A program made the position numbers and the translations under genes. A stretch of 64,000 nucleotides of DNA from NCBI RefSeq assembly GCF_016097415.1, contig NZ_JAEHGE010000001.1, positions 3,984,610 through 4,048,609 on the forward strand, given 5' to 3'. Under the pieces are notes generated by a model. It had not been told where the DNA came from and ran no database searches. It worked only from the letters and a program-made list of their open reading frames with translations. Of this stretch, positions 1 through 9,132 are shown piece by piece (position 1 is the first letter of the stretch; each line of letters opens with the position of its first letter). The stretch comes from a sulfur-oxidizing endosymbiont of Gigantopelta aegis (GTDB lineage: Bacteria > Pseudomonadota > Gammaproteobacteria > GRL18).

Positions 1-187
1 CATCTGGTGGTTTTATTGCCAGACGTTCGCAACCCAAGACCAGACGCTGCCAATGTAATGCCCAATGATGTAATTGTTCATTGACAAAGGCAATGGTCTC
101 AAATAAGCCGTCACCATAGGCTAGTCCCCGATCATTGACGGCGACATTAGCTAAAGTCTTATCCAAATTATGCTCAAGTTGTGTCAT
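1..187 (-). CDS. pabC: Aminodeoxychorismate lyase, N-terminal part (runs off window)
   Basis: Reading the minus strand from an ATG at 187 gives about 62 residues that include VNDRGLAYGDGLFETIAF, the typical N-terminus of 4-amino-4-deoxychorismate lyase, a fold-type IV PLP enzyme. It releases pyruvate from aminodeoxychorismate to give p-aminobenzoate for folate. The ATG overlaps the TGA of pabB in an ATGA arrangement, so the two genes are probably translationally coupled. In many gammaproteobacteria pabC follows fabF directly; here pabB lies between them. The rest of the gene, including the PLP lysine, is outside the window. Confidence 0.88.
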   Translation of the reverse strand, partial: MTQLEHNLDKTLANVAVNDRGLAYGDGLFETIAFVNEQLHHWALHWQRLVLGCERLAIKPPD

Positions 188-1689
188 TTTAACTCAGCCT
201 TCAACGCCTGGAGTAAGCCTTTTGCTTTAGCACGTGTTTCATGCAATTCTTTCTCTGCAATCGAGTCAAAAACAAGTCCTGCACCTGCCCGAAAACTTAA
301 TCGCTGGGCTGATTCTTCCAATAGATTATCTAATAGGCTTTCTATAACAAATGTCCGTATAAGAATATTAAAATCCATACTGCCATCAAGATTAATATAA
401 CCCATAGAGCCGGTGTAAGCACCACGAGAACATTGCTCTAATTCGGCAATAATTTCCATACAACGTACTTTAGGACAGCCCGTAATTGTTCCACCAGGAA
501 ACATGGCCTTAAGGATTTCACCGGGCGTTTTACCTGTTTGTAATTCCCCACTGACATTAGACACGATATGATGCACATGCGCATAGGTTTCATTGACCAT
601 CAACTCATCGACAACGACACTACCGGGCTTACATACCCGTCCTAAATCGTTACGGATCAAGTCGATTAACATAATATGCTCTGCTTGTTCCTTGGGGTGA
701 TCATGTAGCTCTTTAAGTAATCGTAAATCTTCTTCAAGTGATGTACTTCGTGGTCTTGTACCGGCAATAGGACGAGACTCCAAACGCTTATTTTTGACTC
801 TAAGCAGGCGTTCCGGTGAGGAGGAAACAATACTGACTTCCCCCTCTTTAGAGTTACATAGTTCAGAATTAAAACTAGCGACACCTGAAAAAGGTGCTGG
901 ATTTTCCTGAGCTAATAATTGACTCAAAACAGCCACTTGTTCTGTGTGCTTCTGATTATTATTTTTCTTGGATAGTGTTGACTGCCACAAGCGGGATAAA
1001 TTAACCTGAAAGACATCACCCTCTTTGATATAGGATTTGACCGTATCGACTGCTATAAGAAAACTATCAGCTGTTTCTTCAACAATTGGGAAATTAAAAA
1101 CGTCTGTCTCAGTTGATTTACTGCTCTGTTGACAAATAAACTGCATATCAGCAAGTAAGGATTGATAGTGGCGCTGATGATCCATGTCGGATTCTGTCAT
1201 AAAAAATAGACATTCTTTTTTATGATCATAGATCAGTGCTTTTTTTACCCTTGCCGCATAGGCAATCGGTAATAATTGCTTTTCAAAGGTCAGTTTTAAA
1301 CAAGGTTCAACTTGCTGAGCTAATTCATAGGCCAAAAACATAAACCAGCCTCCCGTAAAAGGAAGTTCACTTTCTATTGCTTGCTCAGTCGATTCTTCTT
1401 CAGCGAAGAAAAGCCTGTCAAAATTATCGAGAAATGAACCATCTTCGGCAAAATTGATATTTGGGGATGAACTTAATTGTTTTTGATGATCAAGTTTCAA
1501 CCATTGTTCAGGCTCGATAAATAAAATATCAAATTGAGAGGATTCTTGATCGGCTGATGATGAAGCGCTTTGACTGGACGAAGTGAATAAATAAGGGTAT
1601 TTATGAGGAAAGTGACTATAAAATTGAATTAAGTCAGGACATTGATGCTTAGGGATTTCAGTTAGCTTACAGGCATAAGTCATATTCAA
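184..1689 (-). CDS. pabB: Aminodeoxychorismate synthase component I
   Basis: A 501-residue chorismate-binding enzyme. With a PabA-type glutaminase it converts chorismate plus ammonia to aminodeoxychorismate in the folate pathway. Visible family landmarks are GGWFMFLAYELAQQ near residue 115, SRPIAGTRPR near 310, ETYAHVHHIVSNVSG, GGTITGCPKVR and RGAYTGSMGYI, and the C-terminal FRAGAGLVFDS. The direct overlap with pabC and the PabB-like N-terminal part favour PabB over TrpE. The PIAGT motif has alanine where many PabB proteins have the lysine (PIKGT) known to act as nucleophile, so this may be a PabB of the PIAGT class. Gap to fabF is 121 bp; the gene is probably co-transcribed with the fab cluster. 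Confidence 0.85.
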   Translation of the reverse strand: MNMTYACKLTEIPKHQCPDLIQFYSHFPHKYPYLFTSSSQSASSSADQESSQFDILFIEPEQWLKLDHQKQLSSSPNINFAEDGSFLDNFDRLFFAEEESTEQAIESELPFTGGWFMFLAYELAQQVEPCLKLTFEKQLLPIAYAARVKKALIYDHKKECLFFMTESDMDHQRHYQSLLADMQFICQQSSKSTETDVFNFPIVEETADSFLIAVDTVKSYIKEGDVFQVNLSRLWQSTLSKKNNNQKHTEQVAVLSQLLAQENPAPFSGVASFNSELCNSKEGEVSIVSSSPERLLRVKNKRLESRPIAGTRPRSTSLEEDLRLLKELHDHPKEQAEHIMLIDLIRNDLGRVCKPGSVVVDELMVNETYAHVHHIVSNVSGELQTGKTPGEILKAMFPGGTITGCPKVRCMEIIAELEQCSRGAYTGSMGYINLDGSMDFNILIRTFVIESLLDNLLEESAQRLSFRAGAGLVFDSIAEKELHETRAKAKGLLQALKAELK

Positions 1690-1810
1690 TCAATTTTTTG
1701 AGAACTAATGATTTTTATAAATTTAAGCCTAAAGGTGAGCAGAACCCACCTTAATAGAGCATCATTAAATCTGAAAACTATCCTTTGCAAAAATCATACT
1801 TTACTAAAAA

Positions 1811-3049
1811 TCATACTTTACCAAAGATTAAGGTACCATTCGTACCACCAAAGCCAAATGAATTTGATACCGCATAATCAATTTTCATTTCTTTAGGGAC
1901 TAAAGGCGCATAATCTAAGTCACAATCATCACTCGGATTTTCTAAATTGATTGTCGGTGGAGCAACTTGGTCACGAATAGCCAAGGCAGTAAAGATAGCT
2001 TCAATGCCACCTGCAGCACCAAGCAAGTGCCCGGTCATTGATTTGGTAGAACTCATGGTCAATTTATACGCATGATCACCAAAAGTACGCTTAGCCGCTT
2101 CTGTTTCTGCTGCATCACCCGCTGGAGTAGAAGTACCATGTGCATTAATATAGTCAATCTGATCAGGATTAAGACCTGCATTACGCAGAGCAGAATCCAT
2201 ACAACGACTGGCACCTTCGCCACCTTTTGAAGGCAGGGTCATGTGATAGGCATCACCACTCATCCCAAAGCCAAGCACTTCAGCATAAATTTTAGCACCA
2301 CGCGCCTTAGCAAATTCATATTCTTCCAATACGACTACACCCGCACCATCACTGAGCACAAAACCATCACGGTCTCTATCCCAGGGTCTGGAAGCGGCTT
2401 GCGGATCATCATTACGTTTTGACAATGCACGCGCTGCTGAAAAACCTGCTAAGCCACAATGTGAACTGGCCATTTCAGCACCACCAGAAATCATGACATC
2501 AGCATCGCCATACTCGATAATACGTGCGGCATCACCAATGCTATGTGTTGCTGTAGCACAGGCTGTGGCAATGGCGATATTAGGCCCTTTCATGCCATAT
2601 TTAACTGACAGATTACCGGAAATCATATTGATGATATTACTGGGGACAAAAAACGGTGATACTTTACGCGGACCGCCTTTAAGGTAATTGTCATAGCCCT
2701 TTTCAATACCGGGTAAACCACCAATACCAGAACCAATATAAACACCTATTTTCCAGGCATTTTCTTCCGTCACTTCAAGACCGGAATCTTCAATTGCCTG
2801 TATTGCTGCCGCCATCCCATAGTGAATAAAGAGATCCATTTTTTTAGCATCTTTAGGTGATAAATAATCATGAATATCAAAATTTCTGATAGAACCACCG
2901 AATTTGACACTAAAAGCACTGGTATCCAGATGATCAATAGGTGCAATACCACTTTTTCCAGCCAAAATATTGTCCCAAGACTCAGTAACACTCAAGCCTA
3001 CAGGACTAACCATGCCCATTCCAGTAATAACAACGCGTCTCTTAGCCAA
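1811..3049 (-). CDS. fabF: 3-oxoacyl-[ACP] synthase II (KAS II)
   Basis: Elongating condensing enzyme of type II fatty acid synthesis, joining malonyl-ACP to acyl-ACP. The catalytic cysteine lies in [14 protein letters not shown], the first histidine in [11 protein letters not shown] and the second in [16 protein letters not shown]. The open frame extends to an ATG at 3082. I prefer the TTG at 3049 because it gives the usual [12 protein letters not shown] start and a 412-residue protein, and a GGAG sequence lies about 6 bases upstream. The ATG codons at 3082 and 3061 lack a good ribosome site. It is downstream of acpP with a 205-bp gap. Confidence 0.93.
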   Translation of the reverse strand: MAKRRVVITGMGMVSPVGLSVTESWDNILAGKSGIAPIDHLDTSAFSVKFGGSIRNFDIHDYLSPKDAKKMDLFIHYGMAAAIQAIEDSGLEVTEENAWKIGVYIGSGIGGLPGIEKGYDNYLKGGPRKVSPFFVPSNIINMISGNLSVKYGMKGPNIAIATACATATHSIGDAARIIEYGDADVMISGGAEMASSHCGLAGFSAARALSKRNDDPQAASRPWDRDRDGFVLSDGAGVVVLEEYEFAKARGAKIYAEVLGFGMSGDAYHMTLPSKGGEGASRCMDSALRNAGLNPDQIDYINAHGTSTPAGDAAETEAAKRTFGDHAYKLTMSSTKSMTGHLLGAAGGIEAIFTALAIRDQVAPPTINLENPSDDCDLDYAPLVPKEMKIDYAVSNSFGFGGTNGTLIFGKV

Positions 3050-3254
3050 GACCTTCTCCATAAAATCAGGGTGATGAATCACACCAGTAAAACATAAATA
3101 CGACTGCTAACAGCTCGATAAAACCTGCTATACACAAACAAGGAAAGCCGAATTTAATAAGGCGAGAATTTCAGCGTTATTAAAAGCGGCTTTTCAAATA
3201 GTCATCTTTATTATCATCTAAAAGCTCAAATACAGCCTCAGATAAAAAGATTAT

Positions 3255-3494
3255 TTAAGCGTCAGTGTTCGCACTGATATAATCAATTGCTAACTGAACA
3301 GTCGTAATTTTTTCAGCTTCTTCGTCAGGAATTTCAGTTCCGAACTCTTCTTCAAGCGCCATAACCAGTTCAACAGTATCTAGAGAATCAGCACCTAGGT
3401 CATCAACAAATGAAGCTTCAGATTTAACTTCATCTTCTTTAACACCTAATTGTTCAATAACAATTTTAGCAACTCTATCTTCAACACTACTCAT
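3255..3494 (-). CDS. acpP: Acyl carrier protein
   Basis: A 79-residue acidic carrier protein of fatty acid synthesis. The phosphopantetheine attachment serine is in [20 protein letters not shown]. The open frame runs upstream to 3527, but the ATG at 3494 gives the standard start [12 protein letters not shown] and has GGAGAT about 9 bases upstream. It sits between fabG and fabF as in most gammaproteobacteria. Confidence 0.95.
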   Translation of the reverse strand: MSSVEDRVAKIVIEQLGVKEDEVKSEASFVDDLGADSLDTVELVMALEEEFGTEIPDEEAEKITTVQLAIDYISANTDA

Positions 3495-3816
3495 TTTATT
3501 TATATCTCCATAATTCTTGTGCAACACACATATCTTCTATTCAGATGACAGAAAGGCCCTGAATATTAAGTGTGTTTATTTACGTGACGCTATTTTAGTG
3601 AAAACTTTAGCGATATACCAGTATTAGATGCTTAAATCTTCTTATTTAGTGATTTAATATATTAATAAATAAGGGATAACCATAGTTTTTTACTTATAAT
3701 AAGCGCTAACTACCTAATTTTACATAAAACTGAACAGAAAGCCCTGATAAATCGCAATAACTATCACAATAAGGATGATAGTAAAGAATACTTTAGGGTC
3801 AGTAATTTTATTAGCA
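3495..3816. other. Intergenic region acpP-fabG, no gene seen
   Basis: This 322-base AT-rich gap separates fabG from acpP. No coding frame, clear hairpin terminator or named regulatory site was recognised. A separate acpP promoter is expected here from what is known of abundant ACP expression, but I cannot place it. Confidence 0.5.
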
Positions 3817-4560
3817 TTAAGGCATATACATGCCACCATTCACATTAATGGTTTCACCCGTAATGTAAGTGGCTTCGTCAGAGGCTAAAAAGCCAACGGC
3901 TGAAGCAATTTCATCTGCCTCACCCAGTCTATTCAATGGAATTTGCTTTAATAAGGCCGCTTTGGCTTCTTCAGGCAAGTTTCGAGTCATATCGGTATCA
4001 ATAAAACCAGGCGCAACGGCATTCACCGTAATTCCGCGTGAACCAATTTCTCTTGCTAGAGACTTGGTAAAGCCAAAAATTCCTGCCTTTGCTGCAGCAT
4101 AATTTGCCTGACCCGCATTACCGGTCAAACCAACCACTGAGGCAATGGAAATAATACGCCCTTTTCTGGCTTTCATCATGGCGCGTAAGCAAGCTCTTGA
4201 CAGCTTGAAGATTGAAGTCAAATTGGTTTGAATAATATCATCCCATTCTTCATCTTTCATGCGCATCATGAGATTATCACGAGTAATGCCTGCATTGTTG
4301 ACCAAGATAGAAGGCATGGCATAATTATCTTTCATTGCAGATAAGACCGCATCAATACTGCTTTGATCAGTAACATTGAGTACCATGCCCTGACCTTTAA
4401 CGCCATTTTCCTGCAAATAATCGCTGATGGCCTGTGCGCCCTTTTCAGAAGTCGCTGTACCAATAACGATTGCCCCCTTACTAGCCAATTTTAAGGCTAT
4501 TGCCTTGCCGATTCCCCGACTTGCGCCACTGATTAGAGCGACTTCATTTTCCATGGTCAT
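3817..4560 (-). CDS. fabG: 3-oxoacyl-[ACP] reductase
   Basis: A 247-residue short-chain dehydrogenase that reduces 3-oxoacyl-ACP with NADPH. The N-terminal cofactor loop is GASRGIGKAIA, followed by NNAGITRDN, and the catalytic Tyr-Lys pair is in YAAAKAG. The C-terminus GETINVNGGMYMP is the normal FabG end. The ATG at 4560 overlaps the fabD stop (ATGA), and a second in-frame ATG lies two codons later. Length and all active-site motifs are normal. Confidence 0.95.
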   Translation of the reverse strand: MTMENEVALISGASRGIGKAIALKLASKGAIVIGTATSEKGAQAISDYLQENGVKGQGMVLNVTDQSSIDAVLSAMKDNYAMPSILVNNAGITRDNLMMRMKDEEWDDIIQTNLTSIFKLSRACLRAMMKARKGRIISIASVVGLTGNAGQANYAAAKAGIFGFTKSLAREIGSRGITVNAVAPGFIDTDMTRNLPEEAKAALLKQIPLNRLGEADEIASAVGFLASDEATYITGETINVNGGMYMP

Positions 4561-5510
4561 TTTGCTAATTCCTCAAACACTTTATCTATTGTTGCAGTAT
4601 CAAACATCGGCATGGCCGGCATTCGACGATTTATACGTTTATTAAGTCCCGTTAATACCTTGCCGGGGCCACATTCAATAATTAAATCTGTCCCCTCAGC
4701 CACCATTTTATTGATGCTTTCAACCCATCTAACCGGTTGTGATAGCTGTTTTACCAGTGAGTTGCGAATTGAATCAATGTCATTTTCGATGGTGACGTGA
4801 ACATTATTAATGACCGGAATCACTGGACGTTCAATAGAAATAGTGGCCAGCTTCTTAGCCAGTTTTTCTGCGGCACTGTCCATTAAAGAACAATGTGATG
4901 GGACACTGACCGGTAGCTTTATCGCTTTTTTGGCACCGCAACTCTTAGCCAATTCGATAGCCTGATCAACTGCATCAGCATGACCGGCAATCACCACTTG
5001 ACCGGGTGAATTGAAGTTTACAGCAGAAACCACCCGGCCACTCGTCACCGCAGTTTCATCACAAACTTTGATCACATCCGCATCATCAAGCCCCAAAATA
5101 GCAGCCATTGCACCTTCACCGGCATTAACAGCATCTTGCATATAACGTCCGCGTGAGGCAACTAGCTCAATGGCATCAGAAAAACCCATCGCTTCAGCAC
5201 AAACCAATGCGGTATATTCACCCAAGCTATGTCCGGCTAGAACCGCAGGCATTTGACCTTCTTTATGTTTCCAGATTTGCCAAATAGCATAGCTGGCCGC
5301 AAGCATTGCGGGCTGAGTATTTCGGGTATTATTGAGATCAGAGTCAGGACCGTTTTGCGTCATGCCCCAGAGATCAAATCCAAGTACATCACTGGCCTGT
5401 TGAAAAGTTGAAAGTATGATTTCACCATATTCTGGATTTTCATCAGCGATACTACCTAACATTCCAACGGATTGAGAACCCTGTCCAGGAAAAATGAAAG
5501 CTGTCGACAT
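4557..5510 (-). CDS. fabD: Malonyl-CoA:ACP transacylase
   Basis: A 317-residue acyltransferase that charges ACP with malonate from malonyl-CoA. The N-terminal FIFPGQGSQSVGM, the nucleophile elbow GHSLGEYTAL and the later VPSHCSLM (catalytic histidine region) are present. It is upstream of fabG with a 4-base overlap and downstream of fabH by 43 bases, so it is part of the same transcription unit. Confidence 0.95.
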   Translation of the reverse strand: MSTAFIFPGQGSQSVGMLGSIADENPEYGEIILSTFQQASDVLGFDLWGMTQNGPDSDLNNTRNTQPAMLAASYAIWQIWKHKEGQMPAVLAGHSLGEYTALVCAEAMGFSDAIELVASRGRYMQDAVNAGEGAMAAILGLDDADVIKVCDETAVTSGRVVSAVNFNSPGQVVIAGHADAVDQAIELAKSCGAKKAIKLPVSVPSHCSLMDSAAEKLAKKLATISIERPVIPVINNVHVTIENDIDSIRNSLVKQLSQPVRWVESINKMVAEGTDLIIECGPGKVLTGLNKRINRRMPAMPMFDTATIDKVFEELAK

Positions 5511-5553
5511 TGTTTATCCTATTTTTCAATGAAATTTAATATAAAGAATAGAT

Positions 5554-6516
5554 TTAAAATTTGATCAGTGCTGAACCCCAGGTAAAACCACCACCAAAGG
5601 CTTCCAGAAGAATAGTTTCACCGCGTTTAATACGGCCATCTCTAACCGCAGTGTCTAAGGCTAAGGGCACTGAGGCAGCCGAGGTATTACCGTGGTTTTG
5701 TACTGTTATCACGACATGATCGGTAGACATTTTAAGCTTTTTGGCAGTCGCATTAATAATTCGAATATTAGCCTGATGTGGCACTAACCAGTCAATATCT
5801 GATTTTTCTAAATTGTTTGCAACTAAGGTTTCGTCGACGATGCGCCCCAGGGTATTTACCGCCACTTTAAAGACTTCATTGCCTTTCATTTCAATGTGGA
5901 TTGAATCAAAACCATCGGGATTCTTATCAGAAATACCGCCATTGGTATTGAGTAATTCGGCATAACTACCATCGGCATGAATATGAGTTGAAAGGATTCC
6001 AGGTTCTTCACTGGCTTCAATAATCACCGCACCCGCACCATCGGCAAACAAGACACAAGTACCTCGGTCAGACCAATCAACAATTCGCGATAAGGTTTCA
6101 GCACCCACAACCAAGGCACGTTTTGCCGCACCGGTTTTAATAAATTTATCGGCAATATCTAAGGCATAGATAAATCCCGTACAAACGGCTTGTACATCAA
6201 ATGCGGGACAGCCATGAATATCAAGACGTTGCTGTAGTAGACAGGCCGTACTTGGGAATATTTTGTCAGGTGTCGTCGTAGCTACAATAATCAAATCAAT
6301 TGACTGCGGATCAATGTCTGCCGCCGCAATGGCGTTTTTGGCTGCAAATTCAGCTAAGTCACAGGTAGTCTGACCTTCAGCAGCAATATGACGCTGCTTG
6401 ATGCCAGTGCGTTCAGTAATCCATTGATCAGTAGTATCTACTATCTTTTCCAGATCGTGATTGGTCATCACATTTTCAGGCAAATAACTGCCTGTTGCCA
6501 TAATACGAGAGTACAT
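5554..6516 (-). CDS. fabH: 3-oxoacyl-[ACP] synthase III
   Basis: A 320-residue enzyme that starts fatty acid synthesis by condensing acetyl-CoA with malonyl-ACP. The Cys-His-Asn triad is visible in [19 protein letters not shown] and NHGNTSAAS. The C-terminus [13 protein letters not shown] is canonical. It lies between plsX and fabD; the 252-base gap to plsX contains a MITE-like inverted repeat. Confidence 0.95.
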   Translation of the reverse strand: MYSRIMATGSYLPENVMTNHDLEKIVDTTDQWITERTGIKQRHIAAEGQTTCDLAEFAAKNAIAAADIDPQSIDLIIVATTTPDKIFPSTACLLQQRLDIHGCPAFDVQAVCTGFIYALDIADKFIKTGAAKRALVVGAETLSRIVDWSDRGTCVLFADGAGAVIIEASEEPGILSTHIHADGSYAELLNTNGGISDKNPDGFDSIHIEMKGNEVFKVAVNTLGRIVDETLVANNLEKSDIDWLVPHQANIRIINATAKKLKMSTDHVVITVQNHGNTSAASVPLALDTAVRDGRIKRGETILLEAFGGGFTWGSALIKF

Positions 6517-6601
6517 CTATAAAGAGTATCCTATTGTTGCTGTAATTATAAAGTTTATTATACGCATAAGAGGCTTTATTAACAATTTATGACAAGCGTA
6601 A

Positions 6602-6750
6602 GTTTGTTTATATCCGTGATATTTGAAAATGCAGCGAGGCATTTTGACTAAGAGCCGATTGAGTGTATAAGTACTACATGATTGAGGCTTTTAGTTACAT
6701 CTCTTAACCAAGAGAACGAAGCCTGCATTTCCAAATATCATGGGTACAAA
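6602..6750. repeat. MITE-like imperfect inverted repeat between plsX and fabH
   Basis: The left arm (about 6602-6640, core TGATATTTGAAAATGCAG) and the right arm (about 6721-6750, core CTGCATTTCCAAATATCA) are imperfect reverse complements about 30 bases long, flanking about 80 bases with no reading frame. The size and terminal inverted symmetry suggest a non-autonomous miniature element or a dispersed palindromic repeat. No second copy is in the window, so the family is unproven. Confidence 0.5.
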
Positions 6751-6768
6751 CCATATCACCAATAGGTA

Positions 6769-7791
6769 CTAAGTAAAGGATTCTTCTAACACTTTGCTAA
6801 TCCTTTGCGGTACTTTATTTTCAACTTCTAACATCGCCACTTTAATGGCATTACCAAAAGAAAATATATCTGCACTACCATGGCTTTTTACCACGATGCC
6901 CTTAAGCCCTAGCAAACTTGCACCATTATATATACGTGGATCAATTTTACTTTTAAAGGCATTCAAAACAGGCATCGCAATTAAACCCGCTATTTTAGTG
7001 AAAATATTACGATTAAATTCACGTTTAATATAATAAACGATCATTTTTGCCACACCTTCCGAAGTTTTCAGTGAAATATTGCCCACAAAACCATCGGCAA
7101 CCACCACATCAACAACACCTTTGTAAATATCATCACCTTCAATGAAGCCATAATAGTTCAAGGAACTATTAGATATGAGGTTCGCCGCTTGTTGAACCTG
7201 CTCATTACCCTTCATTTCTTCTTGACCAATATTGAGCAAACCAATGGTTGGCTTGTCAATATCATCAATAGCACTGGTTAGTACCGATCCCATCACCGCA
7301 AACTCTAACAAGTGCTGAGCTGAAAGATCAATATTAGCACCCAAGTCAAGCATATGAGTATGCCCCTTTTGAGTAGGAATAGCGGAACAAATGGCCGGAC
7401 GATCAATTCCTGGCAGAGTTTTTAACACAAAACGCGCAGTTGCCATCAAAGCACCGGTATTGCCTGCACTGATACAAGCATCGGCATCACCTGACTTGAC
7501 CAGATTAATGCTAACCCGCATAGATGAGTCTTTCTTGCCACGTAAGGCAGAAGCCGGTTTTTCATCCATCCCAACCACTTGTGAGGTGTGATGAACCGTT
7601 ATTTGTTGACGAACCTTAGCTGGGCAACTTTCCAACTGCTGTTCGATTTGACTTTCATCACCCACTAAAATAATCTTTAACTGACTGAATTTTTTAAGGA
7701 TATTAAGAGCCGCAGGAACGGTAACATCCAAGCCCACATCACCACCCATGGCATCAATTGCTATTGTGCTGTTATGTAAGTTAGTTATCAT
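6769..7791 (-). CDS. plsX: Phosphate acyltransferase
   Basis: A 340-residue enzyme that makes acyl-phosphate from acyl-ACP for glycerolipid synthesis. Family landmarks are [19 protein letters not shown] at the N-terminus, [13 protein letters not shown] and [14 protein letters not shown]. It is first in the plsX-fabHDG order after rpmF. A hairpin with a U-tract at 7897-7921 separates it from rpmF, so plsX may have its own promoter or depend on read-through. Confidence 0.94.
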   Translation of the reverse strand: MITNLHNSTIAIDAMGGDVGLDVTVPAALNILKKFSQLKIILVGDESQIEQQLESCPAKVRQQITVHHTSQVVGMDEKPASALRGKKDSSMRVSINLVKSGDADACISAGNTGALMATARFVLKTLPGIDRPAICSAIPTQKGHTHMLDLGANIDLSAQHLLEFAVMGSVLTSAIDDIDKPTIGLLNIGQEEMKGNEQVQQAANLISNSSLNYYGFIEGDDIYKGVVDVVVADGFVGNISLKTSEGVAKMIVYYIKREFNRNIFTKIAGLIAMPVLNAFKSKIDPRIYNGASLLGLKGIVVKSHGSADIFSFGNAIKVAMLEVENKVPQRISKVLEESFT

Positions 7792-7896
7792 TTTTTATCA
7801 TACTTTTTATTGGTAGAGGCTATTGCTAAGAGGCTATTGATAAAATCTATTGGTAAAACTATTTAGTGTAGTACAAATACTGTAGTGCAAAAAAAC

Positions 7897-7921
7897 AAAG
7901 CCTCAGAATATCTGAGGCTTT
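7897..7921 (-). terminator. Rho-independent terminator after rpmF
   Basis: Perfect 11-bp stem AAAGCCTCAGA / TCTGAGGCTTT with a 3-base loop. On the minus strand it is followed by a run of seven T after the first G/T bases, and on the plus strand by TATTTTT, so it could act in both directions. It lies between the end of rpmF (7983) and the start of plsX (7791). Confidence 0.75.
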
Positions 7922-7982
7922 ATTTTTAAATAGATCATTTAAAACTCAGGCTAAAAAGCCCGAGTTCAAACAGTCTGGAGTA

Positions 7983-8153
7983 TTACTTACCTAAAACCTT
8001 ACGGCCTTTGTAGTAACCATCAGCAGTAATATGGTGACGACGATGAGTTTCACCGCTTGTTGGGTCAATAGATAAAGTCGGTGCATTTAAAGAGTCGTGT
8101 GAACGACGCATGCCACGGCGTGCTGGGGTACATTTATTTTTTTGAACTGCCAT
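7983..8153 (-). CDS. rpmF: 50S ribosomal protein L32
   Basis: A 56-residue basic protein starting [20 protein letters not shown] and ending [10 protein letters not shown], the normal bacterial L32 in length and sequence. It contains a single cysteine rather than the four-cysteine zinc form. The yceD-rpmF-plsX order is the standard proteobacterial one. It is followed by a strong terminator hairpin. Confidence 0.95.
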   Translation of the reverse strand: MAVQKNKCTPARRGMRRSHDSLNAPTLSIDPTSGETHRRHHITADGYYKGRKVLGK

Positions 8154-8287
8154 TTGATTTTCCTTTTACTCTAAATTACAAAATTCACATTTATCATGTT
8201 GAAATAATTTCAACTAATAATTCTTACAACGCTTTATAAAAAAATACTATTTTATTAGTGGGTAGTACCCAGTCAATTAATACAGTA

Positions 8288-8866
8288 TTATTTTTTTAAT
8301 TGTTTCAAAATAGCAAAAGGATTATCTGTATCATTTTGCTCTTTTTCAATGCTGTGACTATTACTATCGTCATCAGCCATCAAATCATCCTGCTCAAGAA
8401 ACGTCACGCGGACATCACAGGCTTTGCCTATTTCAGATTCCTCGTGCATTGGTATCTGCGGTAATGCCAATAATAGCTCGTCTTCAAGCAATGTTCTTGG
8501 ATCTATTAATTCTTTTTTTGCCAGCCAGAAGATATCATAATTTGATTCTTCAGCTTGTTTTTGAGCAAGTTCACTTTGCACAAAAGCAATCGACAAGTCG
8601 CAGTTTAAATCCAGTGTGTAATTATCCATACAACGCTGGCACTGTAAAACAACCTGGGCTAAAACCTGCCCGGTCATAAATCGATTACCTAAAATATCAG
8701 TATCAAATTCCAAGTGATATTTAATATCACCGGTATTCTCAAGCACTGCATCATTCAGTCTAGGCATACTGGTGCCCGACTCTTCCAGTGATATCGAACC
8801 ATCTAATGTGACACCCTGATCAGTATATCGACGAAAATCGATTCTTTGCGGGATGCGTTCATTCAT
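8288..8866 (-). CDS. yceD: YceD/DUF177 family protein (23S rRNA accumulation protein)
   Basis: A 192-residue protein. The central CQRCMDNYTLDLNCDLSIAF block and the acidic part EDELLLALPQIPMHEE are typical of DUF177/YceD, which is linked to 23S rRNA levels in bacteria and almost always precedes rpmF. The position immediately upstream of rpmF supports the call. The last 30 residues are acidic and low in complexity. The start at 8866 (MNERIPQRIDFRRY) is the natural one. Confidence 0.88.
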   Translation of the reverse strand: MNERIPQRIDFRRYTDQGVTLDGSISLEESGTSMPRLNDAVLENTGDIKYHLEFDTDILGNRFMTGQVLAQVVLQCQRCMDNYTLDLNCDLSIAFVQSELAQKQAEESNYDIFWLAKKELIDPRTLLEDELLLALPQIPMHEESEIGKACDVRVTFLEQDDLMADDDSNSHSIEKEQNDTDNPFAILKQLKK

Positions 8867-8883
8867 GGCTTTTCACTATTTTT

Positions 8884-8940
8884 TATAATATAACTCTAGG
8901 TTTCTATAATATAACTCAAGCTTTCACAATACCACTCAAG
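8884..8940. repeat. Short imperfect 21-bp tandem repeat upstream of yceD
   Basis: Two 21-base units (8884-8904 and 8905-8925) share TATAATATAACTC and end in TTTC, and a degraded third (8926-8940) keeps ACTCAAG. They lie in the divergent yceD/pycA intergenic region, which holds no gene. The role is unknown; they could overlap the yceD promoter. Confidence 0.5.
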
Positions 8941-9132
8941 ATAATCCCTTATTTTATTGCTTTTAGACATTCTTGTCAAAATCTTTATTAATAAAAACAG
9001 CAAATATTTGAAAACCACCTCAACTTACATGTATTTAGAGTACATCAAACATTCTAATTTACTTTAACACATTGACAAAGCCCAAAAATAAGCCATATTT
9101 GATAATAGACCTATTCATTAGGGGGAAATAAT

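Noticed and set aside
1708-1896. Short open frame between pabB and fabF on the plus strand
   Set aside because: It overlaps the fabF end, has low-complexity composition, no family signal and no ribosome site.
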